A stretch of DNA of 64,000 nt from Echinostoma caproni (GCA_900618425.1 UZAN01039546.1:1-64000); one strand, 5' to 3'; counted from the stretch's first letter, positions 23,481 through 37,729 are shown. Notes: generated by a model from the sequence alone, not told the origin. Made by a program: numbers and translations.

Positions 23481-26400
23481 ATGTTTGAACTGATTGGAGA
23501 TCCCCTTTCACCAACCTGGATGCTATTTGGAACATTATTTGATCCTGGTACGATACAACTATTGGTTTCATGAGAAAGAAGAAACTGGGATGTTATTATA
23601 TTGAAACAATCAATAGGAATGGACTAGAGGCCTGATCACCGTAAAGGCTGTTGTACACAGCACTTATTACCAACAGAGCTACGAGACCATGCCGAGACGG
23701 TTGATCTTTCCACATTTGGATCAAGCATCCAAATATAAGAGTTAACCAATCAACCACTGAAATTTTCACAACCATGAAGTAGGTTTATCGTCTTCGTTTA
23801 TTTGTCGAGAGTACATACTTTGAACAGAAACACATGCTTATATTCCATTCCTCGGTAGATTCTGTATACATACCTTGGGTCTGGTGGATTAACCAAATGG
23901 GAAGTCTTTAATGAATTCTATGGACTCCTAGACAGGTTCGTAGATGCTGCATCCATGCATGAATTTAAATCCCCGAGGCTATCGACTTTTTCACAAATAT
24001 AGCATAAAAGTTTACTCTCATATTATCCGATGGCAGAAAATTAGTGAAAAATCGGCAACTGGGTATATTTCATTGAAAATAATTAGTGGGCCTGGTTTCA
24101 ACCCTAACGAAGTTCGCACTATATCATACGCAAAATGGACTTGATATATGAGTCTAACTAACCTCTATTATAGGCAAACCTGAGTACGTTTTGATAATTG
24201 TTGATTCCAGCCATGAAATGTTCTGAGTAATTATTTTAAATACAAGACGAACCATGTCCCTTTGGTTATTATCACGCCCTTCGAGGAGCAAAAACAGATC
24301 TGGGCAACAGGATGTTCATGATTATTGACCGTGCATTGGGAATCGATGGATTTTTCGTAGAGTTTGAGTTTAGCTGCATCCACATAGAGCATTATTGATG
24401 CGACGGGGTAAAGGTTAAAAAGATCACAGACAGATGTATGTATGCTGGCACCACCTTTCCCTACGAGAGAACCATCAATGGAAGATAAAATCTAACTAAA
24501 TTATTTATAACTGGACAGGAAGCTGAAAATTATATGATTATCTATGCAGCACTGGATTGGGATAAAAGAGGGATGGTTAACGGTCAACGTTAGGAAACTA
24601 CACGGTAACCGTGCTGTGTTCATGATCATTATGATTCATCAGCTCTGTGGAAATGGGAACTGTTTGTATATAGGTCGCAAAAAAGCATTACGTACATTCG
24701 GACAGAAATACCCATGGTAATTAGTAACTGAGAGATTTACAGTGACTGGAATGCGTAAATGAAATCATCAAACCATGGGGATTACCGTCCTGTCGCCGCC
24801 CCGCGCTTTGTTTCTCTGATGTGACCTTGGCCTCGCTCTGTGTTAATTACTTCTTTTGTCCTTCATCTATGACACCATTAACCGGGAGAATCAGTCACGG
24901 TCTGTCACTCTTCATGCTGTGTCAGTGTTTCTTGCACTTCCATTGGAATCCAGGGTGACTGGCAGTAGTTTATCGAATTGTTCGGACCTTCAACCGACCA
25001 CCCTTTATTGTCATTCTCTCATTTATTGCACGTTTCTCGTCCGCTGATTACGCCACCTGATCTGTCTACTGAACTACGAGATTTCGGGGTTGACCTGCGG
25101 AGGCCCAACATATACCTTATTTGAGTGCTGTACTATGAAGTGTTTTCTGTTTGCCCTGGTGATGCATTTACTTGCGTATCCATGCAGAGCCACATTTGTG
25201 TCGAATGAAGTCGTTTTTTCGCTTGGGTGATCGTGTGCGTATCTCTGTCAGCCTGATCGGCAGTTGTCATACCTAGTGGGCATTCGGTATCTGGGACAAG
25301 TAGNGTGTGACGCTCTATTTTTGCATTTTAGTCACAATTCCTTGTCATTTATTTGTCTCACATCTGATGGTTCGGTCAAGCATTGACGGATGGCACACCG
25401 CTTTATCCTGCTGCTATCACTAGTATGGTGATTCACTCACTGAGAGCTATATGAAGCTCGACAGGATTATCTCATCATTCCCAGTGTAATTTTCCACAGA
25501 TTTTATTTTGAGGTATGGTTAGTCACTCATCTGTTCCGTGTTGTCTTGAATGTTGTCGCGATTCGTTATTTCTGTCCGTTACACCTTCCCTTGTAGAGAT
25601 TCCGATATCCTTGTAATCCATTGCTATCCCCCTGTGTCTACTATTTTACATCACACTATACTGAATCGTTTTCTCCGTTGTCTCAGGATAATCAAAAACA
25701 TTCTCACCACTACTCAGGAATAATTCAGTAGAAAATAATCACATATTTGTGCAGTGTGATAGCATCATTTTTTCCAAGCTGGATGTTGATATTCGATATA
25801 AATTGTAGTGTAAAACACTGTATGCAACAAAATAGAGAAAAGTAGCTATTGGATGGGCCAGCCGAGAGCAAACGTTGTCATCATTCACAAGCACCGAGGG
25901 AAACGTTCCTGATTAGTTTTTGTGTAGCTCCAAGAAAAGATAATCGGGACTCACTCTGTCATTTTCCATGATAAATCGAAACCCATAATTATAAATGAGT
26001 TGCTTGTTCAAGATTGTAATGAAGTGGCTAGTGGTGTAAAAAACTAATATCATTGATTGGCATTTTAATTTTTCATCATTCTGACAGCACTCCATTTATA
26101 AAATAGCAACCCTGGTAGTTTTTCTTTACCTCCATTATAAGATCGAAATTGTTTCCTGATGAAATAAAACGTGAAGCCATTTTGAAATTACAATGGGGAT
26201 TCGGCAGGGGAAAAGCTGAAGTAATGAACTCCGGTAAAATAATCAGGGCAGTCGTTTCTGAACTTGAAGAACAATGACTCACAAGCCGGCTTTGTCTTAT
26301 TAGTATTACACTACTTTAAAAAGGAGTGAATAATTAATGCATTATAACCACAGACGGCGATTCGTTTCCGCGTGAAAAATGTGATGGGTACGCTGCTTTA

Positions 26401-27290
26401 TGATTCTAAGAGTCTACGGAGAAGGATAACTGGAAACTCAGTAGCAATTTTCAACTCATATGAAACTTTTTAGCACTGTAATAAAACAAGATTTACATTA
26501 GACAGTTTAGACAGTTTTCAATGCAGAAGAGAAACAGCATGCTCTTTGGTTTTAATACCTGCACTCTGAAACCTGTTGTATTGAGTTCAATAATCAGTGG
26601 AAGGAAAAGTAGATAAAGAGTAATACAACTGGAGTGAAGTGAGTATGAGAAGTTGATAGATGGAAGTGAATGGACAGTGTGTGAGGAAACTTGCGTTGCA
26701 CCAGATTGAGTTACAGCAAATTTTTGTCTGATAATAATGAATAATGCATCCATAGACTTCCACCATGAACATCAACCGACTACATTAGGAATTCTTTCCT
26801 AAAGATATATCGAATCCATCCATCCTCAGTTATAAAATAAATAGCTGATCAGGTTGGTTTCAACTTGTGTAAACCTGAATCGCTTCTATCGTAAACCGTA
26901 TGAGCAGCAAGTTTGCTACGAAAAATGTTTTCGCAGTCAGGTGTATTTCAAGGATCACAAACTGTTTTCTGTTTTAAAATTATTTCATTTTTGTTAGTGA
27001 TCTTTCACACCTTCATCAGTGACGGAATAAAACATGCTATGGGACACAAATTACGTTGCCAGATGCCGTCACTGATTACTAAAATCTTTTCACCGACTTA
27101 GTTATTCGTGTAAACCCTAACGTATTAATTTGTATAACCCATAATCTACTTGTTTGAGATAATGACGATCCTAATTTACCATGGTTTGCTATGGACTATC
27201 ATGTTCGAGTTTCGAACACAACCATATATTAATGATCGTCTGCTTGAACCGCATGTATAACGTTTGCGTGATGAACAACAGATAGAGCGA
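23481..27290. other. No gene recognised
   Basis: 24780-25700 is pyrimidine-rich on the plus strand. ORFs at 24856-25047, 26076-26282 and 26493-26753 were not recognised. One unresolved base lies at 25304. Confidence 0.45.
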
Positions 27291-27440
27291 CACCCGTAGT
27301 CACGAGAATCTGCTGTTCACTTGTGGAATCAAGGAATTTTAACTCTGTGGCTCGGAGCGATGAATCACATAAGATAACACTACGTTTGAATTTGTATTGA
27401 GCCGGATTACAGCAAAGCTTTGTCCAGTGTTTGCCTGAAG
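27290..27440 (-). repeat. tRNA-like dispersed repeat, copy 2 (of 7.0 kb)
   Basis: Aligns by eye with 7019-7130 in the same orientation: TAGTCACGAG, a TGTTCA..TGTGGAA block, TCGGAG..GAATCACATAAGA, and GTATTGAGCCGGA. The B-box half of the 7-kb copy is missing or diverged. A minus-strand ORF (27229-27474) covers it but looks accidental. Confidence 0.5.
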
Positions 27441-30400
27441 ATGGCGGGATTTGCTCTCCGGATATTAGGGTCAAAACACACTGTTGACCGTAACTTAAAC
27501 CGTAGGACCACTTTTTCTACCACCATCAGCATCACATGCGGGAACCTCACTTATTTCCATACTTGATGTCTCAATCCAAGGTGTTCCGTTCCCTTGATTG
27601 AACAGTAGATTCCTATGGCAGTGGGGCTCGCAGCCACTAATGCGCGTCAAAAAGATTTGCAGTCAATTTGCAGTCTGCAGTTAGGACATTCGTCATCAAC
27701 ATGGGAAAAAATCACGCATCGACATATCTTGATTAAATGAAATCCGTTCTTTGAAGAAAACTATTATTTGTTATCTTTCGTTGTCTCTGACTATACGAGA
27801 CAGTCGTGATTGGTAAGATCACAACGGGAGTGATAGAATTCAGATTTGTGGTAAGATGATATTTGTAGAAAATTAGTGCAAACCAATCAATGTAATTTAA
27901 TTGACAAAGACCGCTGGGATCAGAATACACACCCCTAAAAGCAAGTGGTGCATAATTTGGGATACGAAAAGCTTAACCTACTTTTGAAATCTTTTCACAT
28001 TTTAACAGCTAATTAAGTAATACGGGTACACCCGGGTACATGTTATCAAACGGCTCTTACAGGATTTCTCCTGGATTAATTCAACTTTCTTTGGGAAAAG
28101 AAATCAACTGGCGTTTGTTTATACTGAACCGTTCTCAAGTTTACTACGTGCTAATATGGACAACATGCAGATAACCGTTGGCTTTCAAAAACGCAACTAT
28201 GATACTTCTTTTGGACTTTTACTTTGCTAATCCACGTGGCCTTATGAAACACCGGTAGAATACAAAAATGATATATATAAACATGTTCCCGTTGACGGCA
28301 TGTACTATGTATTTAGTGCTCGCCTATATCCTTTCAGACTTTGCCGTGAACCGCCTAGTTCTGCGAGCTGAATATATGCAGTTTGATTCCATCTGGAAGT
28401 GTGTATGAACACGGAATCTGATAAACACCTGTGACTCTCACGACACATAACGATGCACAATCAATTAAGGACAAAATGAGTCCACATTGACCGTCTGCTC
28501 TCATCGACGGAACTAATGTAGCAGCAAATATGCAACTGAAGTCCAGAGCGCACAGCTATGAGAGGGGAAACGTGCAGTGTGATGCAATTATGTCATATTC
28601 ATGACGTGATTTGCTTATTTCCCATCTAGGGTTGTCAAAAGCCATTAAAGCCTGATGCAACTGTCAGTAAAAAAAGATGCTCTCTGTCTCAGGGTGCCAG
28701 AATCATCTTATGGCTTCATTTTTTTTGAAACTTTCTGAGTTTGTAAGCGACATATATATATATATCATTCTGAATTGGCCATTTCAATAAACCTACTTAC
28801 CTATGCATTTTTACATCGTTTTTCCGATGAAGCACTGATATAACTCAATAATGTTCACTCAAACATTCTTTATAACTTAGTGGATAATTAGTGAAATGCT
28901 TTGCATTGAAATCCTTTTTCCAAATCAACTTTTCAATGGAACCGAAAAATGCATCCGTATATAAGAGATATGCACCATAAATAAATGTGTGGTAATGAGA
29001 TTCTGTCACACGTTCCATGTTGTTTATGGCTTACGATCGATAATCCAGTTTCACTTATGGATCCATCATTCTTATATAATCTAAAACTTATGAAATCACT
29101 TGACCTCAGTCAGTATTAGTTAAAATGTGAGACGTCTATTCACCAGAAAAATCGTTAATAGATTGACTCAAAAGCCACTGATGAAATCATTTTCTGATTT
29201 CTTGTCGTTTAGATGCATCCTCAAATTCATTTTCGTATCTCTCTAAGTCCGGAACATTCTTTACAAAACATATTTTCAATCTGGAACAATACACCCAATA
29301 TCCCGACTACCTACGAATAATGATTTGGGAGGGGTTTTTCCATACGTTATCTTTAATTTTTCCTTCTGATAACATGCCACATGACTAACTACAAGCAACG
29401 GAAATATCAGGCATTGGGTTTTGTCAGATGTAGTGCAGAACAATTGAGAAATCAATCACTCCACATACCTCACCGTCGTACTAACTTTTCGATTGACCAA
29501 GATTCCGGTAGCACCTTACTTGATGACGATCATAATGATCGTATTCGCTTCCTAGATTGACTTTCCGATCGGTGAAGCTGAGCGTCTTCAAGTTTAGTCA
29601 CCTTTGTCTAGCTTGATTTATACAGACTCAGTATATCTGGAACACACTCAGGACAAGTAAAAGTATTCCAAGCATTCGATCAGGTTTTACGCAATGAGGA
29701 AATTATTCAATGCCGTACAAATATGGACACAAACGTATTGTTAATCCTGGCTGCACATGACCCTGTTACGAGCACACTGACCGTTAGATTCACTGGATGA
29801 TCCAACCTGCAGCATACGGAAGAACTCGTATGTTTTACTTACATTAGCAAGAATTATTTATTGAAATCGAGTTCGCGTTTATCCGTCGAAAGTACGTGGG
29901 TGGAAACACCGTAGTTGAAGCAAAATGATTTTCATATGTCACCTTCTAATCCAAATGTTCATAAGTCGGCGAACCGACTATTACTTCACAAGGTTCATCT
30001 CAAACCATTCATTACATTTCAAATCGACGATGGATTTTTTAAAACTAAACTAGTCACTGTACTATGTGATCCATGGACAGTGAACATAATTATTGTGTTA
30101 TTCGTTGATTGAAGCATAAATGCTTCAATACTTCCGTCTATGGAAAATCCTATCAGTTTTCATGATCTTTCAGGTTGAGTCAGACCCTAATCAATAGAGA
30201 TAAATACGCACATCTCTAAAATACGCGATGGATATGAAAACCTTAGAAAACATTCTATCCTGTTTATTGATTTTATCCTATGGATTTCAGTCCTTGAGAA
30301 CCTAGTGGTTCCTCGTACACCATAGCATTTTGAAATACTTTGAAAGTTGGCATGTGGTGAAACAGTGTACATCTGTTAGTTCCAGGGAGGTTCTGACAAA

Positions 30401-30861
30401 AACATAAAAAGCATTGCTCAGGGTTCCCTTACAACGCGAAGCAGCTTTCAGGTGCTCTCGCTTAGTCTGCACTCGAATTGTTATTATATGTTAGAACGTC
30501 TTTTCCTCAAAACTTAAAACATAACCTGTTATTTCTTTGTGTGTATTTCACACAAACCCAAACCCAAGCTGTGTCAAACAAATCATAGTACAATAGTCTT
30601 TGTAAACATGAGAAAGTTTCATATTTTGCTTGTGGGGGAACACCACCGAGTTTCCAAGGCCAACGCAGGTGAATTTTCTTATGTAATTCACCATTGGAGC
30701 CTCTCAAAATCCAAAGAATAACCCCTAGGACAGCAGGAAGGTGTGTTAAAATCACAATCCATCAGGGACCAGTATGACAGTTTATCGGATCGTACAGCCT
30801 TGGATTGGGTCAATGGGTCCAATGTCTCCAGTATACTTTGACGCACAAGCGAGTCGTGAAT
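27441..30861. other. No gene recognised
   Basis: Short ORFs only, such as 29915-30112. A small (AT)n run lies at 28752-28765. Overlapping opposite-strand ORFs at 30507-30755 and 30539-30721 gave no recognisable protein. Confidence 0.45.
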
Positions 30862-31004
30862 TCGTTATATCTTCAAGTGAATCCAAACAATCACACTCCA
30901 CTGGGAACCCCACAAGATGATTGGTGTTTCGGCCGTCAAACGTCACCGATTGAACCGGGTCAGTCTAAACCCCGTCTAGTCCGAATTACCTCATTTCCCC
31001 GCAA
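30862..31004 (+). repeat. Unnamed dispersed repeat R, copy 1
   Basis: About 140 bp clearly similar to the reverse complement of 34052-34199. Shared exact blocks include CAAGTGAATC, AACCCCACAAGA, GGCCGTCAAACGTCAC, ACCGGGTC and AAACCCCGTC. No frame is conserved between copies, so it is probably non-coding. The family is unknown to me. Confidence 0.8.
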
Positions 31005-31076
31005 ACAAACAAAAGTTCTTGTGACAGTTACCGGGCGAGGGTGAAAGTTCTGGTCGAGTGCGGTGGGTTGTTTGTA

Positions 31077-31106
31077 CCCCCTCCCCGAACCCACCCCACC
31101 CTCCCC
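31077..31106 (-). other. Potential G-quadruplex
   Basis: The minus strand carries six closely spaced runs of three to five G within 30 nt, separated by 1-3 nt. It lies 70 bp after repeat R copy 1. Nothing shows a function. Confidence 0.7.
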
Positions 31107-31736
31107 AAAACGTTATGTCCTTGATAGTTAATCGGATGTATTTCATGGACGCTGATGAACGAACCCGGCGATAATTGATCTCTGTCGGCCGAGTAACGAA
31201 GCGAATCGTGTCAAGATGGGTCGATAAATCGGTCACTATATCCGGACGTGAATATTGGGATGAAGCATCGCATGAGTGGATTGAGCCTAGCCCCTTAGTA
31301 CCCTAGTGGGGCGGTGACTTCCTCACCTAAAACCGATTCCTTTGAATCAAATCAGACTTCCTACGTATATCTGACACTGAAACGCAGGCTTGACAAGATA
31401 CTTAACACTGATACAGGGCTAAAGTGAAAGAATTACCAGTATTTCTCCTGAATTGTAATATCAAATTCGAACCTATTCATTAGCTGACAGTAATCACATT
31501 TTTCCCGGTCATTCCCAGTTGACTGTTTCATTCGATCCATGATGCTAATGGCAACAATCTGTCACCTTCAGCTTCTCCCTTCCTTACTTAGATTCACCGC
31601 ATAGGTTCTTATCCTAACATTCATTGCATCCGTTCGATCCGGATAGTTTAACGAATGAGATAGGTGGTAATAAGAATGAGTTACAAATATCTTTAACCTG
31701 AGGATAGCTGCGTTCACTGACGAATTCACGAGGAAT

Positions 31737-31832
31737 CCGGAAATATGGTACAAGGTGGCGGTGCTACTGAACGACGGATAAGAGAAAACTTTCAGTGGCA
31801 GCGCTGATGCCACCTTGCACCGTATTTCCCGG
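31737..31832. repeat. Inverted repeat / long imperfect hairpin
   Basis: The left arm, 31737-31760 (CCGGAAATATGGTACAAGGT then GGCG), pairs with the right arm, 31808-31832 (GCCACCTTGCACCGTATTTC then CCGG), across a spacer of about 47 nt. It has about four mismatches or bulges in 24 bp. It may be a foldback remnant. A minus-strand ORF (31568-31876) runs through it but is not recognised. Confidence 0.65.
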
Positions 31833-34051
31833 ATGTGTGGTACCACGAAAGCCTGTGTAAACGAGCTACCTATCATAAGTTGGAAAGCAGTGACATTTTT
31901 TTATAATCTGAATTAAGCCGAGTTGGGTTGTTGAAGACGCAACCCTTTTCATATTATCATTCAACTTCTCTGTCACCCCTTGTGTCTTTCGGATGATATT
32001 CATTGTATTTTGAATTAGTCCAGTTTGTAGAAAATTTTGCATTTTTTTCACAGATGAACTTGCCTGTAATGAGACGGGTAATTTGTTCACACGATGCCCT
32101 AAAACTAAAACTTGATGCATTCAGCCAGACCAAATCTGTGTCATCTTCCGGTAATTCCATCTACCAATGACAACTGAGTTTTGTTAATGAAATTTCGAAA
32201 CAGAACGGTAGGCTTTCCCCACTGGATACGCAGACAACTCAGGGACTGCATGAATTGGGTTTCGAGTTGTGATCACCCATTGCCATCTGACACAGTTTAA
32301 TCTAATACAAGGGCAAGTGAATCGCACTTGAAATTTTTCTAAACAATGTGTTTCCGGTTTTGTGAATCACCAGGTATGGTACAAGTAGATTATTTGGTAT
32401 TGTCATATTAGTCAGAAAACAGTGGAAAATTTACTGTTATCATGGCCATAAGAGAGTGATTGCCCTATGTTATTATGTGACACCTTTATGTTCTGCCCCA
32501 ATTCTCATTTACTGTATTTTAGTAATACTTTCACACACGTTTGATTCAGCTTTGATCAGCACCTTTAATACCATGTTCACTTCACACATTTAACGTTACT
32601 TTGACCTATCAATTTCCCTTGATCCGATAGCTTGTTGTCAAATGAACATTTTGAACTCACACACATTCATTCACTATCGGCTTTAGCTCTGGATTAATCA
32701 CCTGATTAGTGAACCTAATTATGTAAATGCCTGAAGCGATTTATCGAAAATAATGTTTTCGTGTTTCCACTTATTTTGGATGCATCAGTGCATCACCTTA
32801 TGATCATATAAGTGACTTAATAGCACCGGAGAATCCGCAATGGGGTCTTTCAATTTTTCAAATTTATTTTCCACTTAAATCAAGTTAAGTGCATGCTTTA
32901 CCCATGCAAATTAGACTATACATCACTAACCACCTTGAAAATGTGCAAGTAACCTTTCAAGTTTGGGATAAATCCAAATGGATAATTGCGATGTGGAGTA
33001 AAATGTTTAATACCAAAATGAATCTTCGAGTACTGAGGTTTCTTGAAAATTGTGTTTCCCGAAGTCGAGTGATAGATTGTGTCGCGGAATACCAGGTCAC
33101 GGAAATATCATGTAAATAAACTCATTTACCCTCAATGATTACATTTTAAACAAGTAACCTAAACTGCCGATGTTTCTCCTTCTCGAAAGAACTGCAGCAC
33201 GGTTGCCTAATAATAAACCTACGGACTATTATTGCTAACATGAACCCTTTTGACTGCTTTATTGGGCCTAGTCTATTATGTTTCTACAGGTCAGCTATTG
33301 TGTCATCTCAGTTATTGAATCATATCACCGGATGTTCATAAAGTATCACCCCCTAGTTCAGACTATTCATTCAAATAAGGAAACCACATTTTCTTGTTTT
33401 CCACTTACATAATCTGAATGAGAAATCTGTCAAACTAATTTGTTCTCATCATGTTGGTAATGCTTTAGTCAATATCGTGCTTTATCAACATCCATTGATA
33501 CGATCTATAATCTGAGATGACGCAGCACCCAACCAATGTGGAAAAAAATAGAAACAACCCAACAGCCCAGAGTTTGTGTTGGCAACAATAGTCTCAACTC
33601 AAGAAGGATCACTCTCAGTATGTCTCTAACCATGTTCGTGTATATTTTCCTAAATGTATGATTTTTGATACATTTGATCTTTCTTTCATCACCGAAAGTT
33701 TTGTGAACGGGAGATATAAGTCAGAAAGTTCTATCATTATTGTCATCAATAAACCTGGTGTATGAGAAATTTCGTACACTTTAGAGCACATTTACGATTA
33801 CAGTATGCCGGTTATTCACTTTGTGCTTGTGGATAATTTCATACAGAAACAGTCCCTCAGTAGATAATGTTTTCCAGAGCACATCGTGACTAAAGGAAAA
33901 TCGAGGCGGGCAGTTCAGGCGTCGTTAGAACAGAACGATAATGGAAAACCAGTAGTTTAGGTTGGAAAGGTTGACATTTTGCTTAGCATTGGGGTGCAAA
34001 TGGTACAAACTACCAACCACCAACAGGTAGATTAATTTTCATTGCGGACGA
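31833..34051. other. No gene recognised
   Basis: Overlapping minus-strand ORFs at 31866-32120 and 31957-32160, and a plus-strand ORF at 32889-33119, do not resemble known proteins. Confidence 0.45.
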
Positions 34052-34199
34052 AAGACGAATCGAGGAAGTAAGTTGATTCGAACTGGACGGGGTTTGGACA
34101 GACCCGGTCCAATCAGTGACGTTTGACGGCCAAAACATTAATCCTCTTGTGGGGTTACCAGTAGAGTGCAATTGCCTTGATTCACTTGAGGTTATAATG
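34052..34199 (-). repeat. Unnamed dispersed repeat R, copy 2
   Basis: Reverse-complement partner of 30862-31004, about 3.1 kb away in opposite orientation. The minus-strand ORF at 34288-34010 that spans it has no counterpart in the other copy, where the same frame is interrupted. Confidence 0.8.
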
Positions 34200-37100
34200 G
34201 ATTCACTCGAAGTTGAAAAGGTATAGTGCCACAACCAAGGTGTGAATGAGTGTGGATCGTACCCGTCTTCATGTTCCCATGGAAACATGATTTTTATCCA
34301 ACTCCTCTACCAGTGGTTTATCGACCCATTTATGGCCCCGGATGTTGGCTTTTCATCCTATGACTTTGATGAGCAAACATTTCCGCCACGGGAACATATT
34401 GAATATCGGCTGGGTTGGAGAAGCCATACGATGGCGAAGATGAGTAACAATTATACCAATTTACACAGCTGGACTACGACATTTTTCAGGTCATCGCTAG
34501 TGTGATGTTCACTTATTGCTTTTGACCAGCTGCTCGTGTAGAATTTGTCCAAGGGGATGTAAACATCGTGATTGTCTTCTGGTTTGACAAATTGCAAGCG
34601 GACTGAAGAGCTGAATGTTTTCAGTTGATGTACACGGTTTCAGCACAAGTAATGGCTACCATCAAATGGACCTTCTAGCCGGCGGGCGGATTTGCGAAGC
34701 GTATGTATAAATGCATTTACAGGTCTAATCGAAACTGAAGCAACGGGTCCCGTAAACCGTTTGAGGGTTCGTATAGGCACCAGCATTCATACCGAAGTAA
34801 GTTTGACTTTACTGATAATGATTTTTCTCGAATTCAGTGAGTTAGCTATTAAATATGGATTATGTTTATGAAACTTAATTTATCACAGGTTTTCCTGATT
34901 GCGAAAGAAACTCATTTGGTTATTCAATAAAGTTGCAATAATGGATTGTATATTGGATAAAATAAGGCCTCATAACAAATAACCGAGATGGCAAGGGTTT
35001 ATGAAAACCATTGCAGATAATTCTTCAGTCACGCCTATTAGAATATATTGCGTTTTCATATTTGATAAAGTTTGCAATTTTCCTGCTAAGTTTATTTTAT
35101 CTTGGCAAATAAGGTCAGGCACGATTAATTGACAATCATGCAGCCTAGAAACTACATGGATCGAAGTAGACAAGATATAATTTTTTGTACATACCTAAAA
35201 CATTAATATAGGTGATAAATATAATAAATTTCAATTTGATCAGAAAGAAAATATTTTAGTGCATCTAATCGGTCAGTACTGTGCATATGCGTTTCTCTAA
35301 GGAGTAAGTGGTTCCTCAATAGCAAGTTAACGGCTGATCAAAATGCACAAGGAATGTTTCTACATTTTTGTAAGTGATTTGAAGCATCTCAGAGGATAGA
35401 ACCTGACCAGGATTGTCCACTGGTGTATGAGCAAACTGGGAGAAGCAAGTTGTCGAAATCTTTAAATTCTGGATATGTTCTGTGGTTTACAGTTAATTAC
35501 CTCTATCAACCCGAGATCCCCCACAATATCTGGAACTTCAACTATTCACCTTCACATAACCTGTTTCTATGAAATGTCTTCTTTCCGACGTCTGCACTGT
35601 TCACATTTTCTGCGTCCGCTTGATCTTGCTCAGTTTTTTTTAAAAACGTAATGCTCATGCCTTCCACAGATGTGTTCCTTCTTTTTATAAGTCAGACAAT
35701 CCAACACTTATGGGGGGGGGCTAGCCTGGACACGATTGATCAACTGAAATGATCAGACACGGTTTTTTTAAATGAATCTGCTTCTTTGTAATACACGCGA
35801 TGTGCTTTGAGTTTGTGCAAGCATGCGGAAAAATGAGACTCAAAGGCCAAATGCCTGACTCGCATCCTCGGAAACAAACATTCAACCAGCTTTGTCTGAA
35901 TCAAAGAGAAACAATGTTTTCTTTGTCATTCATGGGAGCTTATAATTTGACTGATTCTAAACTAGTCCTGAAACATTTAACTCGCATCACCAACTCGGCA
36001 AAAGTAAAGGATAGTTCAAAGTGTGGAACAACATTGGTACATTTCAAAAACGTTGTTATAATCATATATACAAGACAAAGTTATATCTACGGGAGGAACA
36101 TAACAAAACCAGTATGTTTTAACAGAAGCACCCACATGATTAACACCTCTATTTTTCTGCATTTCTTTACCAGAATTTAGTCACTCTTTAATGAAGCTCT
36201 TCTGAGAATAAACGAACTGGCAGGCGATCCGTTGTTCGAAATCAATCTGAGATATTATTATTTACTATCCGATACGTGTTCTCACATATGCAATACAATC
36301 ACCAGCCGTTTTCCATGACAGCTCTGCTATTCTCAACACTTATTTTCCATATTCCTCACGTTTCTGCTCCTCGAATTAGCGGTTGCAGTGTTCATCCTCA
36401 AACTGTATGAAATGCCACCCTCCGTTTGGTCACATTATTCAAATTCTGATAAATAGCAAATTTGTGGGGTATTTCTATCACTTATCTAAGAGTATTCTGA
36501 CGAAAGACACCACACTACTTGTACTATCGCATTTAATTGAAAACCCTTTAGGTGTACGTGAAACCGGTAAAGAATTTCAGGGAATGAATGTTTAGTTTCC
36601 TTTACTTTCAGCAAATAGGGTCTTCATACAAATATCGGTTAGCTGTCTCTCTCGACTCAAAATAAATCGGTTTAACCTGAATAGATGAATTCCAATTTTC
36701 AAAACTATATACTTTATTGCAACGTTTAGCGGCCTATGGATTTTGTAAATGAACAACGAACCGCCACTACTACGAGTAGGATACAGAATATATTACTTAA
36801 ATAAAATACCGTTATGGTGAGAATGTGGTAAATTGAAAAGTGTAAAACCAAAAGTGCCGATTGCACATTTGCAGTAAAACGCCAGCAGGCTTTTATTTAT
36901 TCAAGATGGAAAAAGTAACTATATTTTAAAATACTTGCAAGGATTTTCTTTGACAGGGTAAACACTGTTGTATAACCGTCAAGGTCAGATATCGCCAATA
37001 GTTGCGATGATTTTGAAAAAGTACGCCGTTTAACCTTAAGCTGAATTTCAGACTATTTGTTAATATCAGCAGTACACTTAGGGAATTCACTAAATCCCTG

Positions 37101-37640
37101 CAGATAAAGATCATAGCAGTTGTTCATTGAAAGCAGAAAGCCATGCTTGTCTTATTTCTCGCTCTCCATTTATAACATTAGTCAGTAAGTCGAGCATCTG
37201 TTTTTTTCTCCTTGGTATACTTTGACTTTCTAAGTATTAATTAATGTGCGAGTCATGCAATTATCCGACAATGTTATCTATCATGCAATGATTTTCCTCC
37301 TTGATAATTCTCTATTCTGTATATGTGAAAGAGACTTCCTTCTCGCATACAATATCTCAATCAGGGACTCGTATAGTTTCGGATCCAAAATTTTATAACC
37401 ACTACTGTCTTAAAACACAGTATCAATAATATGAATCAAGTAGTAGCAGGACAACTAATAAACAAACCTTGATTCTTGGGGTTAGGACAGACGTCAAATC
37501 ACTTCCAGATACAAGTGTGTCAAATGAGAATATGAAAGCACTCAACTGTGGGTAAATATAGCTCGAAACCACGGTGCTTCAAAATGGAACAGCTCACGAC
37601 CACCTCGAGCAGATACATGAACTAAATAAAGAAAAAGCAA
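34200..37640. other. No gene recognised
   Basis: The longest ORF (35800-36180, 126 codons) has no recognisable domain. A G run lies near 35711-35720. ORFs at 34242-34505 and 36383-36595 were also unassigned. Confidence 0.45.
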
Positions 37641-37646
37641 CATGAT

Positions 37647-37729
37647 TGGTTCAGTCGGGCAGTGGCATGAAGCTTCCAAAGGATCGACCAATCACATGAG
37701 AGAGAGCTGGGCGCTCACAGTTCGATCCC
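37647..37729 (+). repeat. tRNA-like sequence, SINE candidate
   Basis: TGGTTCAGTCGG (37647-37658) resembles an A-box region and AGTTCGATCCC (37719-37729) a B box with one mismatch. They are about 60 nt apart, too far for an ordinary tRNA gene without an intron. A tRNA-derived SINE head or a tRNA pseudogene is more likely. Confidence 0.4.

Noticed and set aside
35800..36180. 126-codon ORF as a gene
   Set aside because: No domain recognised. An ORF of this length is expected by chance in 64 kb.
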